From a marine group bacterium Sva0996 bin134 (lineage in GTDB: Bacteria > Actinomycetota > Acidimicrobiia > Acidimicrobiales > Bin134), in contig MPNQ01000004.1 of assembly GCA_002239105.1 (NCBI GenBank), positions 85,075 through 149,074 of the forward strand: a DNA stretch of 64,000 nt, in the 5' to 3' direction. Position numbers and translations under genes: made by a program. Positions 1-8,045 of this stretch are shown piece by piece. A model generated the notes under the pieces. That model made no database searches. It was not told the origin of the DNA and worked only from the letters and a program-made list of their open reading frames with translations. Numbering within the stretch: the first letter of the stretch is position 1; each line of letters opens with the position of its first letter.

Positions 1-605
1 TCTGCGGGATGCGCCCGGCCATCGGGGGGCGGGTGGAGATGCTCGGCCAAGACACCACTGGTTGGAGCCCCCGCAAGATCCATGAACTAGGTGTCGCCCA
101 CGTGCCTGAGAACCGCAGCAAGCACGGGGTGGTGGCCCAGTACTCAATCGCCGACAACCTGGTGTTGAATCGCTACAACCACCGAAAGTTCTCCCAGCGC
201 GGGGTCCGCAACACCGCGGCAATCAACGCTGAGGCGAAGGAGTTGGTCGAGCGGTTCGACGTCCGCACCCCGGGGGTGGAAGCAGCTATCGACACGCTGT
301 CGGGCGGTAACCAGCAGAAGGTGATCGTGGCCCGGGAGCTGACCGGCGACCTTCGGGCCCTAGTGGTGGCCCAGCCCACCCGAGGGCTGGACGTGGGTTC
401 CATCGAGTTCATCCACCGCAAGATCATCGAGCTGCGAGATCAGGGAGTGGCTGTGCTGCTGGTGTCGGCCGAGTTGGACGAGATTTTGTCGCTGTCCGAC
501 CGGATCGGAGTGCTCTATCGGGGCCGGCTGGCGGGAACAGTGGAGGCAGCCGAAGCGACCCGAGAAGAACTCGGCCTGCTCATGGCCACCGGGGCGCAGT
601 CGTGA
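1..605 (+). CDS. Nucleoside/simple-sugar ABC transporter ATP-binding protein, C-terminal part (left edge cuts the gene)
   Basis: This is the end of an RbsA/NupO-type tandem ATPase that would energise the two permeases encoded directly downstream. The frame is open to the window edge, so the true start lies outside. What remains is the second nucleotide-binding domain: an ENR-type segment near residue 35 (ATG at position 9 counted as 1), the signature LSGGNQQKV near residue 97, a Walker B followed by PTRGLDVGS, and a switch region reading LVSAELDE in place of the usual His, as is normal for the second domain of this family. Its stop overlaps the next gene by 4 bp (GTGA). The permease types and the neighbouring salvage genes argue for nucleosides as substrate; the sequence alone does not exclude another ribosyl or sugar substrate. 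The substrate-binding lipoprotein (BmpA type) would be expected upstream, outside the window. Confidence 0.93.
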   Translation, partial: CGMRPAIGGRVEMLGQDTTGWSPRKIHELGVAHVPENRSKHGVVAQYSIADNLVLNRYNHRKFSQRGVRNTAAINAEAKELVERFDVRTPGVEAAIDTLSGGNQQKVIVARELTGDLRALVVAQPTRGLDVGSIEFIHRKIIELRDQGVAVLLVSAELDEILSLSDRIGVLYRGRLAGTVEAAEATREELGLLMATGAQS

Positions 606-1762
606 ACGGGGTGGGCAACGCCAACGCTGGTGTAGGCCGGGCGGCCAGCCAAGTCCACCGCTTCCTCAACGAGGTGTGGCGGCTCCAGCCGCTCTATGTG
701 TCGCTCTACGCCATCTTGTTGTCGTTCGTGGTCGGCGGGGTGCTCATCTCCATCATCGGGGTGAACCCCTTCACGGCCTATTGGGCGCTGCTGCGGGGGA
801 TGGTGGGCGGAGGCGACCAGATCGCGGGGTCGTTGGCCCGATCAGTGCCGTTCATCGGATCGGCCCTGGCCTTGGCTTTCGCTTTCCGAGCTGGCCTGTT
901 CAACATCGGTGCCGAGGGGCAGCTGCTGGCTGGCGGGGTTACCGCGGCCTTTGTCGGGGCACTGTCGTGGATGTCTGATTTGCCCGGCATCGTGGCCATC
1001 CCGCTGATCCTCATCGCCGGGACCATGGGCGGTGCCATCTGGGGTGGGATACCAGGCGTGCTTCGGGCCAAGACCGGGGCCCATGAGGTGATCAGCACCA
1101 TCATGCTCAACTCCTTGGTGCTATTCGGGGTCCGCTGGATGGTCAACTCCCGCGATCCGGTGGTGCTGCGGGACACCGACAGCACCGTTCCCCGCACCGA
1201 TCCCATCTCCGACACCGCGGTGCTGCCCGAGCTGGTGGACAGCCAGCCCACTCTCCACGTAGGCCTGTTCGCCCTGGTTGGGATTTGCTTCGTGGTGGCC
1301 TTCGTGTTGAATCGAACCACCTTCGGATTCGAGGTTGGCACCGTGGGTTTGAACCCCCACGCCTCCCACTACGCAGGGATCAACGTGAACCGGGTGATCG
1401 TGGCCTCCATGGCCGTGTCGGGGTCGTTCGCCGGTCTGGCCGCGGCCTCAGAAATCTCGGGCACCAACGGCTTCTTCCAACCCGGCACCTTTTTCCTGAT
1501 GGGCTTTGACGGCATCGCCATAGCCCTTTTGGCCCGCACCAACCCGGTGGCCATCATCGCCGCCGCACTGCTCTGGGGTTCGATGCTCTCAGGGGCACCG
1601 CTGATGCAGCAGGAGGCCGACGTGTCCATCGACGTAGTGCGGATCATCCAAGCGATGGTGCTGTTGTTCGTGGCCGCGGATGCCATCGTCCGCTACCTGT
1701 TCCGGGTGCGCGAGCTCGACCAGAGCCCGTTCAAGGCAAAATCGATCGAGGGGGCGGTGTGA
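602..1762 (+). CDS. BmpA-family ABC transporter permease (NupP-like)
   Basis: This 386-aa polytopic membrane protein of the BPD_transp_2 permease class probably forms half of the nucleoside channel. A long first membrane segment follows about 40 polar N-terminal residues. The region around FNIGAEGQLLAGG is the conserved loop that, in this family, contacts the ATPase, and it is followed by the GAHEVISTIMLN segment typical of NupP/YufP permeases. The GTG start overlaps the stop of the ATPase gene by 4 bp, and its own stop overlaps the next permease by 4 bp, so the three products are probably made by coupled translation. Assignment to nucleosides rather than other ribosides rests on the downstream cdd, deoA and add genes. 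Confidence 0.93.
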   Translation: MNGVGNANAGVGRAASQVHRFLNEVWRLQPLYVSLYAILLSFVVGGVLISIIGVNPFTAYWALLRGMVGGGDQIAGSLARSVPFIGSALALAFAFRAGLFNIGAEGQLLAGGVTAAFVGALSWMSDLPGIVAIPLILIAGTMGGAIWGGIPGVLRAKTGAHEVISTIMLNSLVLFGVRWMVNSRDPVVLRDTDSTVPRTDPISDTAVLPELVDSQPTLHVGLFALVGICFVVAFVLNRTTFGFEVGTVGLNPHASHYAGINVNRVIVASMAVSGSFAGLAAASEISGTNGFFQPGTFFLMGFDGIAIALLARTNPVAIIAAALLWGSMLSGAPLMQQEADVSIDVVRIIQAMVLLFVAADAIVRYLFRVRELDQSPFKAKSIEGAV

Positions 1763-3069
1763 CCACCGTCGAGAACGCCGCTGGAATCGCCGGAACCTCC
1801 AGCCAGACTCGGCTGGATCGCCAGTCGGTGACCGGGCTGGTATTCGGGTTCTTGGGAGTGGCCCTCATCGTTGGGGTGGCCCCGGCGATCAGCAGTTCCA
1901 GCCGGCGATTCAACTTCGAACCACCGCCCGACCCGGCGGGAATCGGGTTCGATCCCCCAACGTGGGTGATTGCCATCGGCGTTTTGTTCCTGCTCACCGC
2001 CGCCCTGGGCTTCGCCCCGCCCGCGGCCCGGCAGTGGGCCGGCCCGGCCCGGCTGTTCAGCGCTCTGGCCGTGATCCCGTTGATACTGGTGCTCAGCCTG
2101 GCCCTGTCCGACAACCCCAGCACCAACATCGTCAATCTGTTCAACGAGTCGCTGGTGCTAGCCACCCCGTTGGCGCTGGGATCGATGACCGGGCTGTGGT
2201 GCGAGCGCTCGGGCATCATCAACATCGGCATCGAAGGCACCATGTTGGCCGGCGCGGGTATTGGCTACATGACCTACGCCACCATCGGAGATGCCCAGTC
2301 CACCGGATGGCTGTGGTTCTCCATCCTCATCTCCGTGCTGGCCGGCGGCCTGGTGGCTGCCCTTCTCGCCGTGTTGTCCATTCGCTTCGGAGTGAATCAG
2401 ATTGTGGGTGGAGTGGTGATCAACCTTTTCGCCTTGGGGCTTACCGGCTTCTTGCGCTCGGAGGTGATCGTCAAAAGCGGCATCACCACCGGGGTGGGCA
2501 CCTCCGAGTTCGGCCTGCCGCTGCTGTCGAAGATCCCGGTGATCGGCGACCAGATCTTCCGGGGCCAACCCATCTACTGGCTGATGTATGTGGTGGTGAT
2601 CGGCACCTGGGTGGTCATGTACCGCACCCCGTGGGGACTCCGCGTGCGATCGTGCGGGGAAAACCCCCATGCGGCCGAGACGCTGGGGGTCAACGTGGTG
2701 CGGATCCGCTACCAGTCGGTGATCTTGGGCGGGTTGATCGCCGGCCTGGCCGGCGCCTGGTTCTCCATGGAGTCGCAGGCCCGGTTCGAGGACAACATAA
2801 CCAATGCCGCCGGGTTCATCGCTTTGGCCGCCCTGATCTTCGGCAAGTGGACCCCGTGGGGGGCATTCGGAGGGGCACTGCTGTTCGGGTTCTCCCGTGC
2901 GCTGGGCACCCGCCTCCAGTTCCTGGGGGTTGAAGTGAGCGGATTCGAGATTCCCAGCGAGTTCCTCCAGGCCCTTCCGTTCGTGGTCACATTGGTGGTG
3001 GTGGCCGGGGCGGTGGGACGGTCGATCCCACCGGCGGCCGCTGGCCAGCCCTTCCACCGAAGCAGATAG
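1759..3069 (+). CDS. BmpA-family ABC transporter permease (NupQ-like)
   Basis: This is the second, 436-aa permease subunit and presumably the heterodimer partner of the preceding gene. After a hydrophobic N-terminal part of about 120 residues comes the family segment ESLVLATPLALGSMTGLWCERSG and then NIGIEGTML, which is the equivalent of the ATPase-coupling loop in the first permease. A further conserved stretch, RSCGENPHAAETLGV, is typical of NupQ/YufQ proteins. The GTG start sits inside the upstream stop (GTGA overlap). The extended N-terminal membrane region is longer than in many relatives. The gene is followed after 15 bp by cdd, which ties transport to pyrimidine nucleoside breakdown. 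Confidence 0.93.
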   Translation: MTTVENAAGIAGTSSQTRLDRQSVTGLVFGFLGVALIVGVAPAISSSSRRFNFEPPPDPAGIGFDPPTWVIAIGVLFLLTAALGFAPPAARQWAGPARLFSALAVIPLILVLSLALSDNPSTNIVNLFNESLVLATPLALGSMTGLWCERSGIINIGIEGTMLAGAGIGYMTYATIGDAQSTGWLWFSILISVLAGGLVAALLAVLSIRFGVNQIVGGVVINLFALGLTGFLRSEVIVKSGITTGVGTSEFGLPLLSKIPVIGDQIFRGQPIYWLMYVVVIGTWVVMYRTPWGLRVRSCGENPHAAETLGVNVVRIRYQSVILGGLIAGLAGAWFSMESQARFEDNITNAAGFIALAALIFGKWTPWGAFGGALLFGFSRALGTRLQFLGVEVSGFEIPSEFLQALPFVVTLVVVAGAVGRSIPPAAAGQPFHRSR

Positions 3070-3084
3070 CCGGAAAGTGACCAG

Positions 3085-3474
3085 ATGAACGCATCACCGG
3101 ACATCCCATGGAGCGAGCTGTGGGCCGCCGCCCGTCAAGCCTCAGCGGGGGCGTATGCCCCGTACTCGAACCTGTCGGTGGGGGCGGCGGGGCTGACCGA
3201 CGATGGCAGAGTGGTGTCGGGGTGCAACGTGGAGAACGCCTCCTACGGGCTCACGCTGTGCGCCGAATGCGGCTTGGTGGGCGACCTCCACCGCACCGGA
3301 GGAGGTCGCCTCGTGGCTGTGGCGGTGACCGACGGCGACGGAAATCCGCTCACCCCGTGCGGACGTTGCCGCCAACTGCTCTATGAGGCGGGCGGTGCAA
3401 GCTGCCAGGTGAACGAGACCCACGCCGTGGGCGACCTGCTGCCCGGCGCCTTCGGCCCCGACGACCTGCCGTGA
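3085..3474 (+). CDS. cdd: Cytidine deaminase
   Basis: The product (129 aa, the usual size of the small tetrameric class) would convert cytidine and deoxycytidine to uridine and deoxyuridine in the cytosol. The zinc site is complete: Cys59-Ala60-Glu61 supplies one ligand and the proton-shuttling Glu, and P-C92-x2-C95 supplies the other two Cys ligands. The substrate motif NVENASYGLT lies just before the first Cys. The ATG start is preceded by a GGAAAG-like sequence. The end overlaps deoA by 4 bp, so the deaminated product can be passed to a phosphorylase made from the same message. Confidence 0.95.
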   Translation: MNASPDIPWSELWAAARQASAGAYAPYSNLSVGAAGLTDDGRVVSGCNVENASYGLTLCAECGLVGDLHRTGGGRLVAVAVTDGDGNPLTPCGRCRQLLYEAGGASCQVNETHAVGDLLPGAFGPDDLP

Positions 3475-4745
3475 ACGCGGTCGATCTCATCGTCGCAAAG
3501 CGAGACGGCGATGAGCTGAGCGACGAGCAGATCATCTGGTTCATCAACGGGGTCACCGCCGGGACCATCCCCGCCGAACAGGCCGCCGCGCTGCTCATGG
3601 CCATCGTGTGGCGCAGTCTGTCCGCTCGGGAGCTGGCCACCTGGACCGCGGCCATGATCGAAAGCGGCCAAAGGTTGGACTTGTCGAGCCTGGTCCGGCC
3701 CACGGTCGACAAGCACTCCACCGGGGGGGTGGGCGACAAAGTGTCGCTGGTGCTTTGCCCGCTGGTGGCCGCCTGCGGAGCGGCGGTTCCCCAGCTCTCG
3801 GGGCGGGGGTTAGGCCATACCGGGGGCACGCTCGACAAGATGGAGGCCATCGCGGGCTGGCGAGCCGAATTGAGCTACGACCAGTTCCTGGCCCAGCTTG
3901 GTGAGGTGGGCGCAGTGATCGCCGCGGCCACCGCCGATCTGGCCCCGGCCGACCGGGTGCTGTACGCCCTGCGGGATGTGACCGGGACAGTGGCCTCGAT
4001 CCCGCTGATCGCCAGCTCCATCATGTCCAAGAAGATCGCCGAGGGCACCGCCGGGCTGGTGCTGGATGTGAAGTTCGGCTCGGGGGCATTTCTGCCCGAT
4101 CCGGCCATGGGCCAGGAGCTGGCCCGAACCATGGTGGGGCTAGGCCACGCCCATGGGGTGGATACCGTGGCTCTGCTCACCGACATGGACCAGCCTCTGG
4201 GCCTGGCCGCCGGCAACGCCCTGGAGGTGGCCGAGTCGGTCGAAGCGCTGGCCGGGGGCGGTCCCGCTGACTTGGTCGAGGTGACGCTGGCCCTAGCCCG
4301 AGAAATGGTGGACCTGGCTGGTCTGGACGCCGACCCAGCCGAGGTGTTGGCCTCGGGAAGGGCCATGGACGCTTGGCGGGCCATGGTGGCCGCCCAAGGC
4401 GGTGACCCCAGCGCTCCCCTGCCTGTCGCCTCGGAGGTGGATCAATGGACCGCACCGGCTAGCGGAATCATCGGCCGCATCGACGCACTGTCCGTCGGGG
4501 TGGCTGCTTGGCGGCTGGGCGCAGGCCGGGCCCGCAAGGAAGACGACGTGTCGGCGGTGGCCGGGGTCAAGCTGCGCCGCGTCCACGGCGACCGGGTAGC
4601 AGCTGGCGACGTGATAGCCGAACTCCATACCGACGACCCCTCTCGCCTGCCCGCCGCCCACGAGGCTCTCTCGTCGGCCCTGACCGTCACCGACACCTCT
4701 CCCGAGCCTCGCCGCCTGATCGCCTCTCGGATTACATACGCTTAG
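3471..4745 (+). CDS. deoA: Thymidine (pyrimidine-nucleoside) phosphorylase
   Basis: This 424-aa enzyme would phosphorolyse thymidine or deoxyuridine to free base and deoxyribose-1-phosphate. The family signature is clear: [12 protein letters not shown] at about residues 81-92, then a Gly-rich [16 protein letters not shown] at 110-125, which together bind phosphate and nucleoside. The C-terminal alpha/beta domain with [12 protein letters not shown] is also present. GTG start, 4-bp overlap with cdd. Whether it prefers thymidine alone or also accepts uridine (Pdp type) cannot be told from the sequence. The sugar phosphate would need a phosphopentomutase (deoB), which is not in this window, before DeoC can act on it. 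Confidence 0.95.
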   Translation: MNAVDLIVAKRDGDELSDEQIIWFINGVTAGTIPAEQAAALLMAIVWRSLSARELATWTAAMIESGQRLDLSSLVRPTVDKHSTGGVGDKVSLVLCPLVAACGAAVPQLSGRGLGHTGGTLDKMEAIAGWRAELSYDQFLAQLGEVGAVIAAATADLAPADRVLYALRDVTGTVASIPLIASSIMSKKIAEGTAGLVLDVKFGSGAFLPDPAMGQELARTMVGLGHAHGVDTVALLTDMDQPLGLAAGNALEVAESVEALAGGGPADLVEVTLALAREMVDLAGLDADPAEVLASGRAMDAWRAMVAAQGGDPSAPLPVASEVDQWTAPASGIIGRIDALSVGVAAWRLGAGRARKEDDVSAVAGVKLRRVHGDRVAAGDVIAELHTDDPSRLPAAHEALSSALTVTDTSPEPRRLIASRITYA

Positions 4746-4749
4746 GGCA

Positions 4750-5820
4750 GTGATACACCCGACAATCGAAGAAGTAAGGGCCGCTCCCAAGGTGTTGCTG
4801 CACGATCACCTGGACGGCGGCCTGCGCCCGCAGACCGTGGTTGAGCTGGCGGCGGAGACGGGCTACGACAACCTGCCCACCACCGATGCCGACGATCTGG
4901 CCCGCTGGATGGTGCGAGGGGCCAGCCGTCTCGACCTCACCCTGTACTTGGAGACGTTCGCCCACACTGTGGGCGTAATGCAGACCCGCGACGCCCTGGA
5001 GCGGGTGGCGGCCGAGTGCGCCGAAGACCTGGACGACGACGGCGTGGTCTACGCCGAGGTCCGGTTCGCCCCCGAGTTGCACACTGAAGCCGGGCTGAGC
5101 CTGGACGAGGTGGTGGATGCGGTGGTAGCCGGCTTCGAGGCGGGCAGCGCCAATCGGAACATCCGCATCGGGACCCTGCTCACCGCCATGCGCACCGCAG
5201 CCCGCTCCCTGGAGATCGCCCAGCTTGCCGTCCGCCACCGCGACAACGGCGTCGTCGGCTTCGACATCGCCGGGGCCGAAGCCGGCAACCCTCCCACCCG
5301 CCACCTCGACGCCTTCCACCTGATCCAGAGGGAGAACTTCCATTTCACCATCCACGCCGGGGAGGCCTACGGTCCGCCATCCATCTGGGAGGCGGTGCAG
5401 TACTGCGGCACCGAGCGACTCGGCCACGGGGTCCGCATCGTGGACGACATCGACTTCGGCCCCGACGGCGCCCCTCGTCTGGGCCGCCTAGCCGCCTTTG
5501 TGCGGGATCGGCGCATTCCGCTGGAGCTGTGCCCCACGTCGAACGTCCATACCGGGGCGGCGCCATCCATTGCCGAGCACCCCATCAAGGTGCTGAGCGA
5601 CCTGCGGTTCCGGATCACGGTCAACACCGACAACCGCCTGATGAGCGCTACCTCCATGACCCAAGAGGTGACGCAGTTGGTGGATGAGTTCGGATTCAAC
5701 TGGTCTGACATCCAGTGGCTGACCATCAACGCCATGAAGAGCGCTTTCATCCCCTTTGATGAGCGGTTGGAGATCATCAACAAGATCATCAAGCCGGCCT
5801 ACGGACCTCTCGCTCTATAG
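4750..5820 (+). CDS. add: Adenosine deaminase
   Basis: This 356-aa TIM-barrel amidohydrolase converts adenosine or deoxyadenosine to inosine or deoxyinosine. The metal and catalytic residues are in place: His18-x-His20 in the HDHLDGG motif, His202 and Glu205 in HAGEAYGPP, His226 in LGHGVRI, and Asp294 in NTDN. The last motif differs from the NTDDP seen in animal enzymes. The start is a GTG four bases after the deoA stop, so the gene continues the salvage operon. No purine nucleoside phosphorylase is present here to take the product further. Confidence 0.94.
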   Translation: MIHPTIEEVRAAPKVLLHDHLDGGLRPQTVVELAAETGYDNLPTTDADDLARWMVRGASRLDLTLYLETFAHTVGVMQTRDALERVAAECAEDLDDDGVVYAEVRFAPELHTEAGLSLDEVVDAVVAGFEAGSANRNIRIGTLLTAMRTAARSLEIAQLAVRHRDNGVVGFDIAGAEAGNPPTRHLDAFHLIQRENFHFTIHAGEAYGPPSIWEAVQYCGTERLGHGVRIVDDIDFGPDGAPRLGRLAAFVRDRRIPLELCPTSNVHTGAAPSIAEHPIKVLSDLRFRITVNTDNRLMSATSMTQEVTQLVDEFGFNWSDIQWLTINAMKSAFIPFDERLEIINKIIKPAYGPLAL

Positions 5821-5824
5821 GGCC

Positions 5825-6520
5825 ATGACCAGCATGATCGATACAGTCGGGCTGGACGCTGACGACACCTTGTGGCATAACGAGTCGATCTTCGCCGACT
5901 ACGAGGAGCGCATGGCCAATCTCGTGGCCCGCTACTTGCCCGACGTGGACTTCCACGAGCGGCTCATCGAGCTGGAGCGGCACAACGTGTCCATCTTCGG
6001 CTACGGCATCAAGGGTTTCGTGCTGTCGATGATCGAGACCGCCATCGAGGCCACCGAGGGCCGCATCACCGCCGAGGAGATCCACACCATCGTCGGCTGG
6101 GCCAAGGAGATGCACGCCCACCCGGTGGAGCTGCTCGACGGGGTGGCCGAAACCATCGAGGAGCTGGAGCACCGCTATCGGCTGGTGCTCATCACCAAGG
6201 GCGATCTGTGGAACCAGGAAACCAAGATCGCCGCCTCCGGGCTGGCCGACCACTTCGACGCCGTGGAAATCGTGGCCGAAAAAGACGAGGCCACCTACAC
6301 CCGGCTACTCGAGCGCCACGACATCGCCGTCGACCAATTCGTGATGGTGGGCAACTCGGTGCGCTCCGACATCGAGCCCGTGGTCTCCCTAGGCGGCCGG
6401 GGCGTCCACATCCCCTACCACCTCACCTGGGACCTAGAGCACGCCACCATCTCCCCCCACAAGAGTTGGGTGGAACTCTCCGACATCCGCCAACTCCCCC
6501 CCTGGCTGGCCGACCAGTAA
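5825..6520 (+). CDS. HAD-superfamily hydrolase (probable phosphatase)
   Basis: This 231-aa cytosolic hydrolase starts with the HAD motif I D11-x-D13-D-T, in which Asp11 is the expected nucleophile. Motif II is the ITKGD segment, and motif IV-like residues occur in the MVGNSVRSDIEPV stretch. The chosen ATG lies 4 bp after the add stop; an in-frame ATG nine bases later is an alternative. An open frame extends further upstream into add, but nothing there resembles the family. As last gene of the plus-strand salvage run it might dephosphorylate a nucleotide or sugar phosphate, but that is context only. Confidence 0.85.
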   Translation: MTSMIDTVGLDADDTLWHNESIFADYEERMANLVARYLPDVDFHERLIELERHNVSIFGYGIKGFVLSMIETAIEATEGRITAEEIHTIVGWAKEMHAHPVELLDGVAETIEELEHRYRLVLITKGDLWNQETKIAASGLADHFDAVEIVAEKDEATYTRLLERHDIAVDQFVMVGNSVRSDIEPVVSLGGRGVHIPYHLTWDLEHATISPHKSWVELSDIRQLPPWLADQ

Positions 6521-6525
6521 CAGTT

Positions 6526-7173
6526 TCAGTCCGGTCGGCCTCTGAGGCGGTCGGTGCTGGGGTCGAAGGTGGGGAGCTGGTGCTGGACGGCGCCTTGGTG
6601 GGCGGCCAACTCGTCGTAGACGATCGCCTCCACCTCTTCCCAGGAGGTGGCTCGCGGCGGGTCCAGGTCTCGGTTATAGGGCTGGTCGAACACGATCACG
6701 GTCCGGCCCTCGGACCTGAGGGCCTCGATGTTGTGGGGGGCGTCTTCGATGTAGACGTGGGCATCCACCGCGGTCTTTCCGCCCACAAAACACAGATCGC
6801 GGTAGGGGATCTTGGCCTTGTCGAGCCATTCCGCGGTGTCGCCTGCTGCGATGGCGTGATCCCAGTTGGTGTAGAGCCGGTGGGTGATGATTCGTATCCA
6901 CACCCCGGCCTCCGATAGCCGCCACAGCGCCTTAGAGGCGCCGGGCATGGCTGGCATGTCGGCCAGCATCCGGTGCTCCACCACAGCCCGACGGTGGTAG
7001 GCCTCGAAGTCGCCGTCCTCAAAGCCCCATTCCTGGAAGCCCCACCCACATTCCAGGGTCAAAGAATCCTCGGGCACGCCCTTCTCACGAGCCACGATCT
7101 TGCGGAAGGCCACGGTGTGCTGAGCGCACACTCCGTCGAGGTCGACGCCGAACACAAAGGGCCCTGGGCTCAT
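6526..7173 (-). CDS. 5'-nucleotidase-like HAD hydrolase (NT5C type)
   Basis: The 215-aa product resembles the 5'(3')-deoxyribonucleotidase (NT5C) branch of HAD hydrolases. Motif I is D11-L-D13-G near the N-terminus, and the C-terminal part contains YIEDAPHNIEAL, the acidic metal-binding motif of that branch. The ATG chosen overlaps the stop of the short aldehyde dehydrogenase gene by 4 bp (ATGA), which is the usual spacing in this locus; the longer open frame upstream has no family similarity. It is the last gene of the deoC operon and converges tail-to-tail with the plus-strand HAD gene, with only 5 bp between their stops. The likely role is removal of phosphate from a (deoxy)nucleotide, feeding the nucleoside pool. 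Confidence 0.82.
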   Translation of the reverse strand: MSPGPFVFGVDLDGVCAQHTVAFRKIVAREKGVPEDSLTLECGWGFQEWGFEDGDFEAYHRRAVVEHRMLADMPAMPGASKALWRLSEAGVWIRIITHRLYTNWDHAIAAGDTAEWLDKAKIPYRDLCFVGGKTAVDAHVYIEDAPHNIEALRSEGRTVIVFDQPYNRDLDPPRATSWEEVEAIVYDELAAHQGAVQHQLPTFDPSTDRLRGRPD

Positions 7174-8045
7174 CTTCCTTTGGGGTGCCAAACGGTCTTG
7201 GTCTCGCAGAACGCGTCGATGAGGTAGGGGCTCTGGGCAGCCTCTTCGGCCCATTGCCGCTCGGCGGCCGACGCGCTCACCACCCGGGTAATGGTGGCTG
7301 CCGCCTGCCGGGCCGCGTCGGCGCCCAGGTCGGGGCCGCAGCCGCTGAGGTCTAGTGCATCCACCGCCCCATGGCCGGCCAGCGGGGGCGCCAACTCGTC
7401 GCGACGCCCGGTGATGATGTTGACCACCCCGCCGGGGACGTCGCTCAGCGCCAGGGTCTCGGCCAAAGTGATTGCCACCAGCGGACACCGCTCAGAGGCC
7501 AACACCACCGCGGTATTGCCCGAAACGATCACCGGGGCCAACCGGGACACCAACGGGATCAGGGGCGGCTCGTCGGCGGCCACGATCCCCACAACGCCGG
7601 TGGGCTCGGGCACGCTGAGGTTGAAATAGGGGCCGGCCACCGGGTTGGCCCCGCCCAGCACGGTGGCGAACTTGTCGGCCCATCCCGCGTACCACACCCA
7701 GCGGTCAATGGCTCCGGCAACTTCTTTGGCTGCGGCCTCCTCGGATTGACCATCACCCGCCCGGAGCACCTCGGCGCAGAACTCATCCCGGCGGGACTCC
7801 ATCACCTCGGCCACCCGGTACAGGATCTGAGCTCGGTTGTAGGCAGTGCGTGCGGCCCAGCCCGTCTGGGCCGATCGAGCCGCAGCCACTCCGTCCCGGA
7901 CGTCTTTGCGAGATCCCTGAACTGCATGGGCCAGAAGCTGGCCGCCCGCCCCGGATACCGGATACGACCGGCCCGACTCAGAGCGCTCGAACGCCCCGCC
8001 GACGAATTGCTTGTAGGTCTTGTTGACCGACAGACGACTGCTCAT
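7170..8045 (-). CDS. Half-length aldehyde dehydrogenase homologue lacking the catalytic domain
   Basis: This 291-aa protein is clearly paralogous to the enzyme encoded immediately upstream: both contain a Y-A-G-W-A-D-K segment followed by a PTGVVGIVA-like stretch. It covers only the N-terminal and NAD-binding parts of an aldehyde dehydrogenase. The PWNFP motif is replaced by an ADEPPLIPL stretch. There is no equivalent of the Gln-x-Cys active-site loop, because the protein ends soon after the region where the catalytic Glu would be. The ATG overlaps the upstream stop by 4 bp, with GGAG placed about 8 bases ahead of it. The clean ends and operon position argue against a decaying pseudogene. 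Lengths of 495 and 291 aa together match the two-domain ALDH16 family (about 800 aa), whose second domain is a catalytically dead ALDH fold. Confidence 0.8.
   Translation of the reverse strand: MSSRLSVNKTYKQFVGGAFERSESGRSYPVSGAGGQLLAHAVQGSRKDVRDGVAAARSAQTGWAARTAYNRAQILYRVAEVMESRRDEFCAEVLRAGDGQSEEAAAKEVAGAIDRWVWYAGWADKFATVLGGANPVAGPYFNLSVPEPTGVVGIVAADEPPLIPLVSRLAPVIVSGNTAVVLASERCPLVAITLAETLALSDVPGGVVNIITGRRDELAPPLAGHGAVDALDLSGCGPDLGADAARQAAATITRVVSASAAERQWAEEAAQSPYLIDAFCETKTVWHPKGR

Noticed and set aside
1680..2933. Long plus-strand open frame in a different frame over the second permease
   Set aside because: It is rich in Arg/Gly/Pro with no recognisable motifs and lies fully over a gene with clear family features; it is a by-product of high GC.
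7170..8045. Short aldehyde dehydrogenase as a truncated pseudogene
   Set aside because: It has a proper ribosome-binding site, coupled start and stop, and no internal stops; the ALDH16 two-domain explanation fits better.
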